Assembly (NCBI RefSeq): GCF_038637725.1 | Contig: NZ_CP152052.1 | Span: 3,603,001-3,667,000, forward strand | Length of the DNA: 64,000 bases | Reading direction: 5' to 3' | DNA from: Psychrobacillus sp. FSL H8-0483 | GTDB taxonomy: Bacteria; Bacillota; Bacilli; Bacillales_A; Planococcaceae | Shown: in pieces, positions 1-7,654 of the stretch | Numbering within the stretch: position 1 is the first letter of the stretch | Layout: every line of letters begins with the position of its first letter | Notes under the pieces: generated by a model | Seen by the model: only the letters and a program-made list of their open reading frames with translations | What the model was told of the DNA's origin: nothing | The model's database searches: none | Translations under genes and position numbers: made by a program

Positions 1-1000
1 CAGCATTAGGTCCCGTAATAATTAAACTACGATAGTCTTTTCCGATCTCAAAGTCTAATGGCACAATATTTCCTGACAAAAGAGGATGCTTACAATTTTT
101 CAATTGGATATAGCCATGATTATTTAGCTTTGGCTCAATACCATCTATCCTTTTACTAAACTTTGCTTTTGCAAAGATCATGTCATACTGCCCAATTATT
201 TCAATATTGATGTTGATTTGTCTCGTTTCCTCGAGAATACTACCTGAAAGAGTGGCTAGAATTTGATACTCCTCCATCGATTCTTCTGCTTTCAAAGTTG
301 CTAATTCCGCATTGAACTTTGAAATTGCAGCTGGTTCAATAAATACAGTGGACCCTTTAGAAGAGACTTCAATAATCGTTCCAGCAACTTGATTTTTATA
401 AGAGGCTTTTATAGGAACCGTAAAACGGTCATCTTTTTTACTAATAAAGAATTCTTGAATATATTCCTTATTGGCACTACTCTTCAAAAATTTATTTAAT
501 CGTTCTTCTATTTTTTCTTCTGTCTTCGCAATATGATTTCGAATTCGCTTTAGCTCTTTACTAGCTTCCGAATCCACTCTATTACCTCTAATGGAGTGAT
601 TAATTTCTTCTTCAATACTTTGAAATTCCATCATCGAATAAGCATAGGAATGTAAGACAGGAGCAAAAAATTCTTTCCCCATCATAAATTTCTTTATTAC
701 TCTACAGCCTCTTAAGAAATCAGATATAGCTACTAACTCGGATGGACCGAGAATCATTCCTTTTTCTAGCTTCTCCATCTGATGGCTTATATTTGAAATA
801 CCTTTAAGTGGCAGATGACTTTCTGCATCCAATAAACTTCTTGCCTCGGATGTCTCATTTAGTCTATTTTTAACAACCTTACTATTTGTGCTTGGTTGTA
901 GTTTATCAAGTAAGTCTTTTCCTAAACTACTGACACAATGGGATTTCACCATTTCTTTTAGTTCGTTATATTGTAATTTTTCATATGTCATTGTATTCAT
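1..1000 (-). CDS. MutS2-like ATPase, 3'-truncated by window edge
   Basis: The frame starts with ATG at 1000 behind GGAGG (ATTACAC spacing) and stays open to base 1, giving about 333 residues. The order matches the N-terminal half of MutS2: a start resembling the family's SSLGK segment (SSLGKDLL), a helical clamp/lever region, a conserved core (DDRFTVPIKASY, STVFIEPAAI), then ITGPNA at the edge, the beginning of the MutS Walker A loop. In B. subtilis MutS2 the Walker A lies at about the same residue. MutS2 proteins act in recombination control and, in B. subtilis, in rescue of collided ribosomes. The sequence is clearly divergent from canonical MutS2, so I read it as a paralogue. Whether a Smr nuclease domain follows cannot be seen. 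Its attenuator leader suggests induction by translation stress (inference). Confidence 0.85.
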   Translation of the reverse strand, partial: MNTMTYEKLQYNELKEMVKSHCVSSLGKDLLDKLQPSTNSKVVKNRLNETSEARSLLDAESHLPLKGISNISHQMEKLEKGMILGPSELVAISDFLRGCRVIKKFMMGKEFFAPVLHSYAYSMMEFQSIEEEINHSIRGNRVDSEASKELKRIRNHIAKTEEKIEERLNKFLKSSANKEYIQEFFISKKDDRFTVPIKASYKNQVAGTIIEVSSKGSTVFIEPAAISKFNAELATLKAEESMEEYQILATLSGSILEETRQININIEIIGQYDMIFAKAKFSKRIDGIEPKLNNHGYIQLKNCKHPLLSGNIVPLDFEIGKDYRSLIITGPNA

Positions 1001-1019
1001 GTGTAATCCTCCTTCAATA

Positions 1020-1113
1020 ATGAAAAAAAATGCCCACAAAGATTCCTCCTACCTTTCCATTTGACGGATAAAAAATGGAAACCGTAAAATGGGTAGAAAG
1101 CTCCTGTGGGCAT
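1020..1113 (-). terminator. Leader terminator T2 directly before the MutS2-like gene
   Basis: On the minus strand ATGCCCACA (1113-1105) pairs with TGTGGGCAT (1038-1030), closing a long interrupted hairpin that also holds TTTCTACC/GGTAGG and TTTCCATTT/AAATGGAAA pairs. It is followed at once by a run of eight T. It ends about 20 nt before the start codon, so readthrough would be needed for expression. Its 3' arm contains AAGGTAGG (plus 1048-1055), the target of the antiterminator segment at 1258-1265. Confidence 0.75.
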
Positions 1114-1173
1114 AAGCCTTGTTCGTCACAAGGCATTTTTATCGTCAACATAAGTATGTGGTCATAGAGAATG

Positions 1174-1210
1174 AAAAAGAGCGTGACAGGACAAATCCCG
1201 CCACGCTCTT
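1174..1210 (-). terminator. Leader terminator T1
   Basis: Minus-strand stem AAGAGCGTG.CGGGA / TCCTG.CACGCTCTT followed by TTTTT. This is a strong intrinsic terminator located inside the leader, about 180 nt before the MutS2-like start codon and downstream of the promoter and upstream ORF. It implies that most transcripts stop early unless antitermination occurs. Confidence 0.75.
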
Positions 1211-1257
1211 CGTCAACACATAATGTTAAACGAATATATGGAAAAGGAAGCAGTCTT

Positions 1258-1372
1258 AAGGTAGGTATTCGCAATGTGATGAAACACTGCGAAACAAGGC
1301 AATCTTAATAAACTGGAATAAAACCAGTTATTCAAAGCCTTATTAAACTAAATAGTATTAGTTCATACCTAC
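1258..1372 (-). promoter_or_regulatory. Structured leader domain with alternative pairing
   Basis: GTAGGTAT (minus 1372-1365, the last codons of the upstream ORF) pairs perfectly with ATACCTAC (1268-1261). The enclosed RNA folds into an AATAACTGG/CCAGTTTATT hairpin and a CGCAGTG/CACATTGCG hairpin. The 3' arm extends to CCTACCTT (1265-1258), which is an exact 8-nt complement of AAGGTAGG in T2. The two pairings are mutually exclusive, the usual logic of ribosome-controlled attenuators. Confidence 0.65.
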
Positions 1373-1381
1373 TTCTGACAT
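1358..1381 (-). CDS. Upstream leader peptide MSEVGMN
   Basis: ATG TCA GAA GTA GGT ATG AAC TAA follows AAAGGTG with 7-8 nt spacing, about 25 nt after the predicted transcription start. The seven-codon ORF overlaps the 5' arm of the closing helix of the leader, so a ribosome stalled on its last codons would open that helix. The size and position are typical of leader peptides of antibiotic-responsive attenuators; no homology claim is possible for so short a peptide. Confidence 0.6.
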   Translation of the reverse strand: MSEVGMN

Positions 1382-1412
1382 ACTTCACCACACCTTTAAT
1401 TAGAATATTTCC

Positions 1413-1441
1413 AATATAGCATCATTTTGAAATAGAGTCAA
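1413..1441 (-). promoter_or_regulatory. SigA-type promoter of the MutS2-like leader
   Basis: Minus-strand TTGACT (1441-1436), 17-bp spacer, TATATT (1418-1413). Transcription would start near 1406, giving a leader of about 400 nt. The promoter sits just after the phaC stop codon, so the MutS2-like gene has its own transcription unit. Confidence 0.75.
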
Positions 1442-1468
1442 ATGGGATAAACCCTTTGTGGAATAAAA

Positions 1469-2557
1469 TTAATGTGAATTTTCCGTTAGCCATTTATCAA
1501 TCAAAGGATGAATTTCATTAACTGCTGTACGGCCTGTTACAATGGAAACATGCCCCGTGTTCGCCAAATGATATGTCTTATTCTTACTGGAAACTTTGGT
1601 GTTAAGCGCTTCTACTTGTTTGGGAGCAGCAATGACATCCTTCTTACCAGCAATATTTAAAAGGTTTGCTGTTATTTTGCTTAACTCAACCTTCCGACCT
1701 CTTATATAAAGCTCGTCATTGATTAATTTATTGTGTTGATAAAATTCACCTATCCATTGTCGATATGCTTCGCCAGGGAAAGGGATTCCATCGGATAGCC
1801 ATTTTTGCATAAATTTCCAATTGTTAACGAAGTTCTCATTATCCACTCGATCAGCTAGACTAATATATGGTCCGTAGAAATTACCGATTGGATTTAACAA
1901 TTTGTTTCCAAAATCGATCATATCAGGTGGAATTATCCCAAGTGTATCAACCAACTTATCAAGATTAAAGTAACGTTCATCTAACCAGTTTGTATATAAT
2001 CCTGCATCTGAAAAATCAAAAGGGCTTGTCATGCATACCAAATTACGAATCGGTAACTCTGGATGTAGGGCAGCAAAAATGGAAGTCATCGTCCCACCCA
2101 TACAATAACCAAACAAACTGATTTCAGCTGCATCAGACGTTTTCAACACTTTCTTAACAGCTCGCGGAATGTAATCTAAAATATAATGATCTAACTTCAT
2201 ATGTCTATCTTCATAACCGGCAGTTCCCCAATCAAGTAAATAAACGTCGTGACCTTGATTGGTCAAATGTTCAATTAAACTATTACCAGGAGATAAGTCC
2301 AGTATATACGGCTTATTAATCAATGCATAAATCATTAAAATAGGAATGCTGTTCGTTTTCTTCATCTGAGGTTGATAGCGATAAAGTTTCGCTTTATTCT
2401 TTGTCCAAATAACTTCTTTTGGGGTTTGACCAACAATTGGATCAGGTTCTTTCGTAAGAACATCCATGACACGTTGATAGCGTTGATAACTAGTTTTAAC
2501 CTCTTCCGGCATTGTATTTAACCAACTATCCATTTCCTTACTATTAGGATACCCCAT
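1469..2557 (-). CDS. phaC: Class IV poly(3-hydroxyalkanoate) synthase PhaC
   Basis: PhaC polymerises (R)-3-hydroxyacyl-CoA into polyhydroxyalkanoate on granule surfaces. From the ATG at 2557 the product has 362 residues, the size of Bacillus class IV PhaC. That start has a GAGGAGG site 7 nt upstream; the ATG nine codons earlier (2584) overlaps this site and is unlikely. The alpha/beta-hydrolase fold shows the PHA version of the lipase box, GYCMGG with Cys152, plus Asp307 (AGKKD) and His336 (TGHVS) as the probable triad. It is last in phaR-phaB-phaC; class IV enzymes need PhaR as second subunit. Confidence 0.95.
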   Translation of the reverse strand: MGYPNSKEMDSWLNTMPEEVKTSYQRYQRVMDVLTKEPDPIVGQTPKEVIWTKNKAKLYRYQPQMKKTNSIPILMIYALINKPYILDLSPGNSLIEHLTNQGHDVYLLDWGTAGYEDRHMKLDHYILDYIPRAVKKVLKTSDAAEISLFGYCMGGTMTSIFAALHPELPIRNLVCMTSPFDFSDAGLYTNWLDERYFNLDKLVDTLGIIPPDMIDFGNKLLNPIGNFYGPYISLADRVDNENFVNNWKFMQKWLSDGIPFPGEAYRQWIGEFYQHNKLINDELYIRGRKVELSKITANLLNIAGKKDVIAAPKQVEALNTKVSSKNKTYHLANTGHVSIVTGRTAVNEIHPLIDKWLTENSH

Positions 2558-2587
2558 TGTTTTCCTCCTCATAAGTAAACACATTAT

Positions 2588-2615
2588 AGAGGGGTCTCCT
2601 TTTGGAGAACCCCCT
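2588..2615 (-). promoter_or_regulatory. Intercistronic hairpin between phaB and phaC
   Basis: On the minus strand GGGGGTTCTCC, an AAAA loop and GGAGACCCCTC form a GC-rich hairpin in the 81-nt gap before the phaC ribosome binding site. There is no following T run, so it is more likely an mRNA stability or processing element than a terminator. Confidence 0.4.
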
Positions 2616-2638
2616 AGTCATATATATAAAATTACAGG

Positions 2639-3421
2639 TTACATATATAAGCCGCCATTCACATTGATCGACTGACCTGTAATATAGTTGGCTTGAATAA
2701 GGAATAATACCGCCTCTGCAATTTCATTTGTTTGCCCTAAACGCTTCATCGGTATTTTTGAAATAATATTTTCTAAAACATTTTCAGGCATTTCTCCTAC
2801 CATTTCGGTCTCAATAAACCCAGGACACACAGCATTGACTGTAATTCCATTTTTAGCAGTTTCTAAGGCTAAGGACTTTGTTAAACCGATAATCCCAGCT
2901 TTTGAAGCTGCATAGTTCGATTGCCCGAATCCTCCTACTTGTCCGATGATTGAACTTATATTAATAATTCGACCATACCCCTGCTCCAACATATAATTGA
3001 TGACTTCAGAAGTTGTATAGAACACACTACTTAAGTTAACATCGATAACCTCGCTCCATTCCTCATTGGACAGTTTACGGAATGTACGGTCTCTTGTAAT
3101 TCCAGCATTATTAATAAGAATATCGATCTTACCATAACGATTTTTTACTTCTTCCATCAGGCTTTTTACGTCGTCCGGTTTGGATACATCAGACTTGAAT
3201 GCAAATGAAATACCACCCTGGTCTTCAATTTCCTTTACGACAGCCTCTGCACGGTCGATACTTGTTTGATAATTGATTGCAACGTATGCGCCATTCTTTG
3301 CTAAGACTTTAGCTATTGTAGCTCCAATACCACGTGATCCACCTGTTACCACTGCGACTTTACCTTCAAGTGGTTTTGTTATTGCATTTAATGCTGTTAA
3401 TTGAGCTAGACTCAAAGACAT
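2639..3421 (-). CDS. phaB: Acetoacetyl-CoA reductase PhaB (SDR family)
   Basis: This NADPH-dependent short-chain dehydrogenase reduces acetoacetyl-CoA to (R)-3-hydroxybutyryl-CoA, the PHA monomer. The frame shows the nucleotide-binding TGGSRGIG near residue 27, NNAG, a catalytic Ser (NISSIIG) and YAASK. The ATG at 3421 is 9 nt after TTGGAG and gives 260 residues; an ATG five codons upstream has no ribosome binding site. It lies between phaR (40 nt) and phaC. FabG-type activity is the alternative; the operon position favours PhaB. Confidence 0.93.
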   Translation of the reverse strand: MSLSLAQLTALNAITKPLEGKVAVVTGGSRGIGATIAKVLAKNGAYVAINYQTSIDRAEAVVKEIEDQGGISFAFKSDVSKPDDVKSLMEEVKNRYGKIDILINNAGITRDRTFRKLSNEEWSEVIDVNLSSVFYTTSEVINYMLEQGYGRIINISSIIGQVGGFGQSNYAASKAGIIGLTKSLALETAKNGITVNAVCPGFIETEMVGEMPENVLENIISKIPMKRLGQTNEIAEAVLFLIQANYITGQSINVNGGLYM

Positions 3422-3461
3422 AGACACACACTCCAATAATCGTTTAATTTTATTTTTTTAT

Positions 3462-3830
3462 TCAATTACTTAAAAGCTCCAATATCTTATCTAATTTTTC
3501 ATCTAGATTGGAAACAGCTTTTATTAGTTGATTCATTTCTTCATCAAACCTATCGTCTAGTGTATCCAGTTTGCTTTCTACGTTAATGATGAGCGATGCA
3601 ATATCTGCAACCTCACTCCGCGTTGGCATATTGACACTTTTTAGGAAGGATTCAGTTGTATCATTTTTAAGTTCTTGGGCTTGAAGGTAATAGTTTAAGG
3701 TCTCTCCCATTCCTTCAGAGAAAGATTCTTTTTTCAACGTTTCATGGATTGCACTTGTCCAGTTCGCTTCGGTTTGTTCATAAAAAGTTTTCCACATAGT
3801 GAATGGATCAAATGGCAATGGTTTTGTCAA
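3462..3830 (-). CDS. phaR: PHA synthase subunit PhaR
   Basis: PhaR is the partner subunit that activates class IV PhaC. The product opens with TKPLPFDPFTMWKTFYEQ, the typical PhaR N terminus, and ends in an acidic coiled-coil segment (residues about 75-120). The likely start is TTG at 3830, with GGGAG 8 nt upstream. The ATG at 3839 directly abuts that GGGAG and leaves no spacing. At about 122 residues it appears shorter than Bacillus megaterium-type PhaR. It is first in the phaR-phaB-phaC unit, divergent from phaQ. Confidence 0.88.
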   Translation of the reverse strand: MTKPLPFDPFTMWKTFYEQTEANWTSAIHETLKKESFSEGMGETLNYYLQAQELKNDTTESFLKSVNMPTRSEVADIASLIINVESKLDTLDDRFDEEMNQLIKAVSNLDEKLDKILELLSN

Positions 3831-3975
3831 AAGTCTCATCTCCCTACTTATATTTAGTGGTTATTTTGTCGTTCCTATTAAACGACTCTACTACTGTATG
3901 AATATGTGCTATTACTTATGCACAGAAATTTATTAATCTATAATTTTTTATTTCAAAGTCATATTCTTTTGACCT

Positions 3976-4031
3976 TATGTGTAAATTACATGTAGGAACA
4001 CTTTTCCGTCCATATGTGTACATTACATGTA
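3976..4031. promoter_or_regulatory. Paired palindromic operators between phaR and phaQ
   Basis: TATGTGTAAATTACATGTA (3976-3994) and TATGTGTACATTACATGTA (4013-4031) differ at one base and lie 37 bp apart. Each is an imperfect dyad with TGTGTA/TACATG halves. They sit in the divergent promoter region just before phaQ. PhaQ is a PadR-like repressor known in B. megaterium to bind upstream of its own gene, so these are the obvious candidate sites. Confidence 0.65.
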
Positions 4032-4061
4032 TGATCATTTTTTGATTGGTGGTGATAACAG

Positions 4062-4469
4062 GTGGATATAAACAAGGAGACAATGAATGATGGGAAAATT
4101 TCTAATTTAGGTACACCGAAAAATTTCCTTATTCCAATCATGCTTCTCCATCTTCGGGACTTGAATTCCCACGGCTATGAGTTGATGCAAAAGATTACAC
4201 AATTTGGGTTCAATGCGGTGGATCAAGGAAATCTTTATAGGATTTTACGGCAACTGGAGAAGGATGGAAAAGTTACATCTGAGTGGGATACAGCCTCTGA
4301 TGGACCTGCCAAACGTATTTATTCGATTACAACCGCAGGTGAACAGTATCTAGAGGTTTGGGCAAATTCTCTTGCAAGTTACCAAAATATGATTAATCAG
4401 TTTTTCAATTTGTATCAACCATTATTTCCTTACAAACAGCCCTCAAATGACTTGGATGTGGAGCAGTAA
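4062..4469 (+). CDS. phaQ: PadR-like repressor PhaQ
   Basis: The 135-residue product has the PadR winged-helix layout: FLIPIMLLHLRDLNSHGYEL, a recognition helix region (DQGNLYRILRQLEKDGKV) and a wing (YSITTAGEQYL), with a short C-terminal helix. PhaQ represses phaQ-phaP and is released by PHA. GTG at 4062 has GGTGG upstream; an in-frame ATG at 4083 follows AAGGAG but with only 3 nt spacing, so the first residues are uncertain. It is divergent from phaR and 81 nt before phaP. Confidence 0.88.
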   Translation: MDINKETMNDGKISNLGTPKNFLIPIMLLHLRDLNSHGYELMQKITQFGFNAVDQGNLYRILRQLEKDGKVTSEWDTASDGPAKRIYSITTAGEQYLEVWANSLASYQNMINQFFNLYQPLFPYKQPSNDLDVEQ

Positions 4470-4550
4470 AGAACGGTACCAATGCACTTAGTTGCATGCA
4501 TCATATATAGCTAAAAAATTTGCGTTTACAATTAAAAGGAGGAAGATTTT

Positions 4551-5057
4551 ATGAGTAATGAAGAAACGAAAAAACAAATGCCTAACGCAGTAGATTTAAT
4601 CTTGGATGGATGGGTGAACAGCTTTAAAGCACTTCACACTTTTCAAACAGAACTTGCAGAAAAATCTCTACAAACTTTCGCTACTACCCAGAAAGACGTA
4701 CTAACTTCTACTAGAGAGGCGTTAAGTAAGATCGAAGAAGAAAAAAATAGTATCTCAGGAGAATTGAATGCAAATTTACAAAACACGATCCAGACAATTA
4801 ATAACGATCAAGTTAGCCAATTATTGTCCAGTTGGATGAGTCAAGTCGAAGAAATTAACCATTCCGTACAGGCAATCTCTGCTTCATCTAGCCAAGTCTT
4901 GTTAGATCTATTCACGCAAACTCAAGTTCAATTAGAGACGAATGTGAAAGCAACACTGGACCAACAACAAAAAAACAGTTCTGATGTATTGAATAAAATC
5001 GAACTGCTAACTGAGCATATTAAAGAAACCAATCGTATACTTTTACCAACTGTATAA
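4551..5057 (+). CDS. phaP: Phasin-like granule protein PhaP
   Basis: The 168-residue, Gln/Ser/Thr-rich, all-helical protein has no signal peptide and starts after an AAAGGAGG site. Heptad-like segments run through residues 25-160. Its place after phaQ matches phaP of Bacillus, the small protein coating PHA granules. Sequence alone would only say helical granule-associated protein; the assignment rests on position and composition. Confidence 0.82.
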   Translation: MSNEETKKQMPNAVDLILDGWVNSFKALHTFQTELAEKSLQTFATTQKDVLTSTREALSKIEEEKNSISGELNANLQNTIQTINNDQVSQLLSSWMSQVEEINHSVQAISASSSQVLLDLFTQTQVQLETNVKATLDQQQKNSSDVLNKIELLTEHIKETNRILLPTV

Positions 5058-5122
5058 ATGTGTTTTACAATAAAAAAAAACCTGATAATGAGGCATCTGA
5101 AAAAGATTATTAATCATCTCTT

Positions 5123-5165
5123 AGCGAGTTGTTGAACGACAAGTCGTTCAACAACTCGCTTTTTA
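5123..5165 (+). terminator. phaQP terminator
   Basis: AGCGAGTTGTTGAACGAC pairs perfectly over 18 bp with GTCGTTCAACAACTCGCT (AA loop) and is followed by TTTTT. It closes the phaQ-phaP unit. Confidence 0.9.
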
Positions 5166-5182
5166 ATATAACATCTAGGTGA

Positions 5183-5286
5183 TTCCGTTGCAGGCTGGCG
5201 CTTTCCGTGGGCGAGCGCCGAGCCTCCTCGGCATGCGGGGATCTCGGACTGTCTCGCTGTCCCGCAGGAGTCGCCGCCTTCCGCTT
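5183..5286. repeat. GC-rich dispersed intergenic repeat, copy A
   Basis: This stretch is far more GC-rich than its surroundings and holds the phrases GCTTTCCGTGGGCGAGCGC, GAGCCTCCTCGGC and CCCGCAGGAGTCGCCG, which recur in degenerate form at 11930, 15002, 32787 and 46543. ORFs drawn through it on both strands are artefacts. The rest of the gap (5287-5534) shows nothing recognisable. Confidence 0.6.
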
Positions 5287-5534
5287 ATTTTTGACTTCAA
5301 TAAACAGAAAAGTGGACAAATAAAGCCTTTTCACTTGATGAGATGGGATAGTCAATCCGTTATTTTTATCAGATATTCCGAGAAACATTGATTGATCACA
5401 ACATCTTCAGATTTCCACTTTCAACTTTTGAAATCATCAAATAAAAAAGTATATTAATCTGCATTTGATCCTTGATTATGCAAGCCAAGATAGGAAAATA
5501 CTCAGCGTATTTTTCACACATATATCTATACATA

Positions 5535-5573
5535 GAAAAAGACCTGTCAAGAATGAAAGGTCCTCTTTCAACT
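5535..5573 (-). terminator. Weak ptsHI terminator
   Basis: Minus-strand GACCT and AGGTC arms with flanking A-U pairs are followed by TTTTTC, 15-50 nt after the ptsI stop. The stem is short, so the call is tentative. Confidence 0.4.
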
Positions 5574-5586
5574 AACTTTAGTGTCC

Positions 5587-7296
5587 TTAAATAAGATTAT
5601 TTTTTACATACTCCTCTACTTCTCTTGCCGTTATTAAACTTAATATATGCTCCATATGAGGTTTTAATTTTTCCTTAGATAATCGTGCAATTTGAGAACG
5701 TGCACTTAAAATGGATGATGCATTCATAGAAAATTCATCTAGTCCCAGTGCTAACAGTATGGGAATGGCTACCTCATCTCCTGCCATTTCTCCACACATT
5801 CCTACCCATTTGCCATTACTATGCCCTGCATCTATCACCATTTTAACGAGTCTTAAGATTGCAGGATGGTGAGGCTGGTACAAATAGGAAACTCTTTCAT
5901 TCATACGGTCTGCCGCGAATGTATATTGAATTAAATCGTTCGTACCAACAGATAAGAAATCGGCTTCCTTTGCAAATAAATCTGCAATGATTGCTGCCGA
6001 AGGAGTTTCAACCATCATTCCTATTTCCACTTTTTCAGAAACAGGAATTTCAATATCTATAAGCTTTTGTTGTTCTTCCAACAGTAATGCCTTTGCAGAC
6101 CTAAATTCATCCAGCGTTGCAATCATAGGAAACATAATCTTTAAATTACCATATACACTTGCTCTTAATAATGCACGTAATTGAGTACGAAAAATATCTT
6201 GTTGGTCCAAGCATAATCGAATTGCTCGATAACCTAGAAACGGATTCATTTCATTTGATAGGTTTAAATAAGGCAGCTCCTTATCTCCACCTATATCTAA
6301 TGTACGAATGACAGTAGGTTTACCTTCCATTTTCTCCAGAACTTTTTTATAAGCAGTAAACTGCTCTTCCTCAGTAGGTAGTTCTTGTCGATCCATATAT
6401 AAAAACTCTGTACGAAATAAACCTACCCCATCCCCACCGTTTGCGACAACAGCATCAATATCTTCTGCCGTACCAATATTACCAACAATCTTAACGTGAT
6501 GACCATCTGCACTAACACTTGGAAGCGAAATATACGGATGGAGTAACTCCCCTTCCTGTTCAAAAGCCTTTTGTGCAGCAAGATAAAATTCCTTCACTTC
6601 TTCTGTTGCATCAATAATAATCTTTCCGCTCTTTCCATCAACAATAACCGACGAACCATGCTTGATATTCTTCGTCGCTGTTTTTGTTCCTACGACGGCT
6701 GGAATTTCCATTGAACGTGCTAAAATAGCCGAGTGAGAGGTTCTTCCGCCAATATTTGTGACAATTCCTTTCACATATTGCTTATCTAATTGTGCTGTCA
6801 TAGAAGGCGTTAAATCCTCCGCAACAATAATAACCTCTGTTGATAATCGACTGTAATCTGGAAGCTCTATATGTAATAAATGAGCTAGTAATCTTTTGGC
6901 AACATCTCGAATATCTGCAGCTCGTTCCTTCATATAATCACTTTCCATCGACTCAAACAAGTCAATATACATCGTAGACACTTCATCTAAAGCAAATTCT
7001 GCATTAACTCGTTGTTTTATCTTCCCTACAATTGCTGAAAACATTTCAGGATCTTCCAATACTAGCAAATGTGCAGAAAAGATTGCTGCTTTCTCTTCTC
7101 CAAACTTGAGTCTTGCTGACTCACGTATTACTTCTAGCTCTAGCTTTGTTTTTGCAACTGCATCTTTTAATCTTTCTATTTCAGCATTTATCTGACTAAT
7201 TTCAACTTTTTCAAAAGACAAAGCAGGCTCAACTAAGCAATAAGCATTTGCAAGTGCGATGCCATTAGAAACAGCGATCCCATTAATTTCTAACAT
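5587..7296 (-). CDS. ptsI: PTS enzyme I (PEP:HPr phosphotransferase)
   Basis: Enzyme I takes phosphate from phosphoenolpyruvate and passes it to HPr in the cytoplasm. The 569-residue product is full length: N-terminal HPr-binding and swivelling domain with the phosphorylated His in [13 protein letters not shown] (about residue 188), and a C-terminal PEP-binding TIM barrel with LFRTEFLYM and the Cys-containing GMCGEMAGD. Its ATG overlaps the end of ptsH by 7 nt, indicating translational coupling. The start sequence [12 protein letters not shown] is typical of Bacillus PtsI. Confidence 0.96.
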   Translation of the reverse strand: MLEINGIAVSNGIALANAYCLVEPALSFEKVEISQINAEIERLKDAVAKTKLELEVIRESARLKFGEEKAAIFSAHLLVLEDPEMFSAIVGKIKQRVNAEFALDEVSTMYIDLFESMESDYMKERAADIRDVAKRLLAHLLHIELPDYSRLSTEVIIVAEDLTPSMTAQLDKQYVKGIVTNIGGRTSHSAILARSMEIPAVVGTKTATKNIKHGSSVIVDGKSGKIIIDATEEVKEFYLAAQKAFEQEGELLHPYISLPSVSADGHHVKIVGNIGTAEDIDAVVANGGDGVGLFRTEFLYMDRQELPTEEEQFTAYKKVLEKMEGKPTVIRTLDIGGDKELPYLNLSNEMNPFLGYRAIRLCLDQQDIFRTQLRALLRASVYGNLKIMFPMIATLDEFRSAKALLLEEQQKLIDIEIPVSEKVEIGMMVETPSAAIIADLFAKEADFLSVGTNDLIQYTFAADRMNERVSYLYQPHHPAILRLVKMVIDAGHSNGKWVGMCGEMAGDEVAIPILLALGLDEFSMNASSILSARSQIARLSKEKLKPHMEHILSLITAREVEEYVKNNLI

Positions 7297-7559
7297 TCTT
7301 CGCCAATCCCCTGAGAAATAATTACATTAGTCACCTTACTCATTAATGCTTCTGCATCTGCACCTTCAGCTGAAATAGTTACAACTGATCCTGTAGGAAT
7401 AGATTGAGTCATTACAGCCATAATAGATTTTAAGTTTGCAGATTTACCGTTATAAATAAGCTCTACATTTGATATAAATGGTGTTACAGCAGAAACTAAT
7501 AATGCAGAAGGTCTGGCATGTACACCTTCTGAAGTAGTAATTTTAAATGTTTTTTCCAT
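7290..7559 (-). CDS. ptsH: Phosphocarrier protein HPr
   Basis: HPr relays phosphate from enzyme I to sugar-specific IIA domains, and as Ser-phosphorylated form is the corepressor of CcpA. The 89-residue product shows the active-site GVHARPS (His14) and the HPr kinase site NLKSIMAVM (Ser45). It precedes ptsI with overlap. A terminator (7583-7627) lies upstream between it and the IIBC gene, so ptsHI probably has an independent promoter or depends on readthrough. Seryl regulation is inferred from the conserved Ser site. Confidence 0.95.
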   Translation of the reverse strand: MEKTFKITTSEGVHARPSALLVSAVTPFISNVELIYNGKSANLKSIMAVMTQSIPTGSVVTISAEGADAEALMSKVTNVIISQGIGEEC

Positions 7560-7582
7560 TATTCAACCTCCAATAGTTATAT

Positions 7583-7627
7583 AAAAAGCTGTTTAATGAA
7601 GGAATAATCCTTGTTAAACAGCTTTTT
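7583..7627 (-). terminator. Terminator between the IIBC gene and ptsH
   Basis: AAAAAGCTGTTTAA and TTAAACAGCTTTTT form a 14-bp stem in the gap between the IIBC stop and the ptsH start. It separates or attenuates the two units. Confidence 0.8.
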
Positions 7628-7654
7628 CAATCTGGTATATAAAACTAATTAATG

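Noticed and set aside
1014-1274. 86-codon minus-strand ORF before the MutS2-like gene
   Set aside because: It starts from TTG without a ribosome site and runs through both terminators of the leader.
1001-1410. T-box riboswitch in the MutS2-like leader
   Set aside because: The conserved T-box TGGNACCGCG sequence and specifier-loop features are absent; the upstream ORF and alternative pairing explain the leader better.
5110-5391. ORFs on both strands across the GC-rich segment
   Set aside because: They are produced by the dispersed GC-rich repeat and the terminator; compositions are not protein-like.
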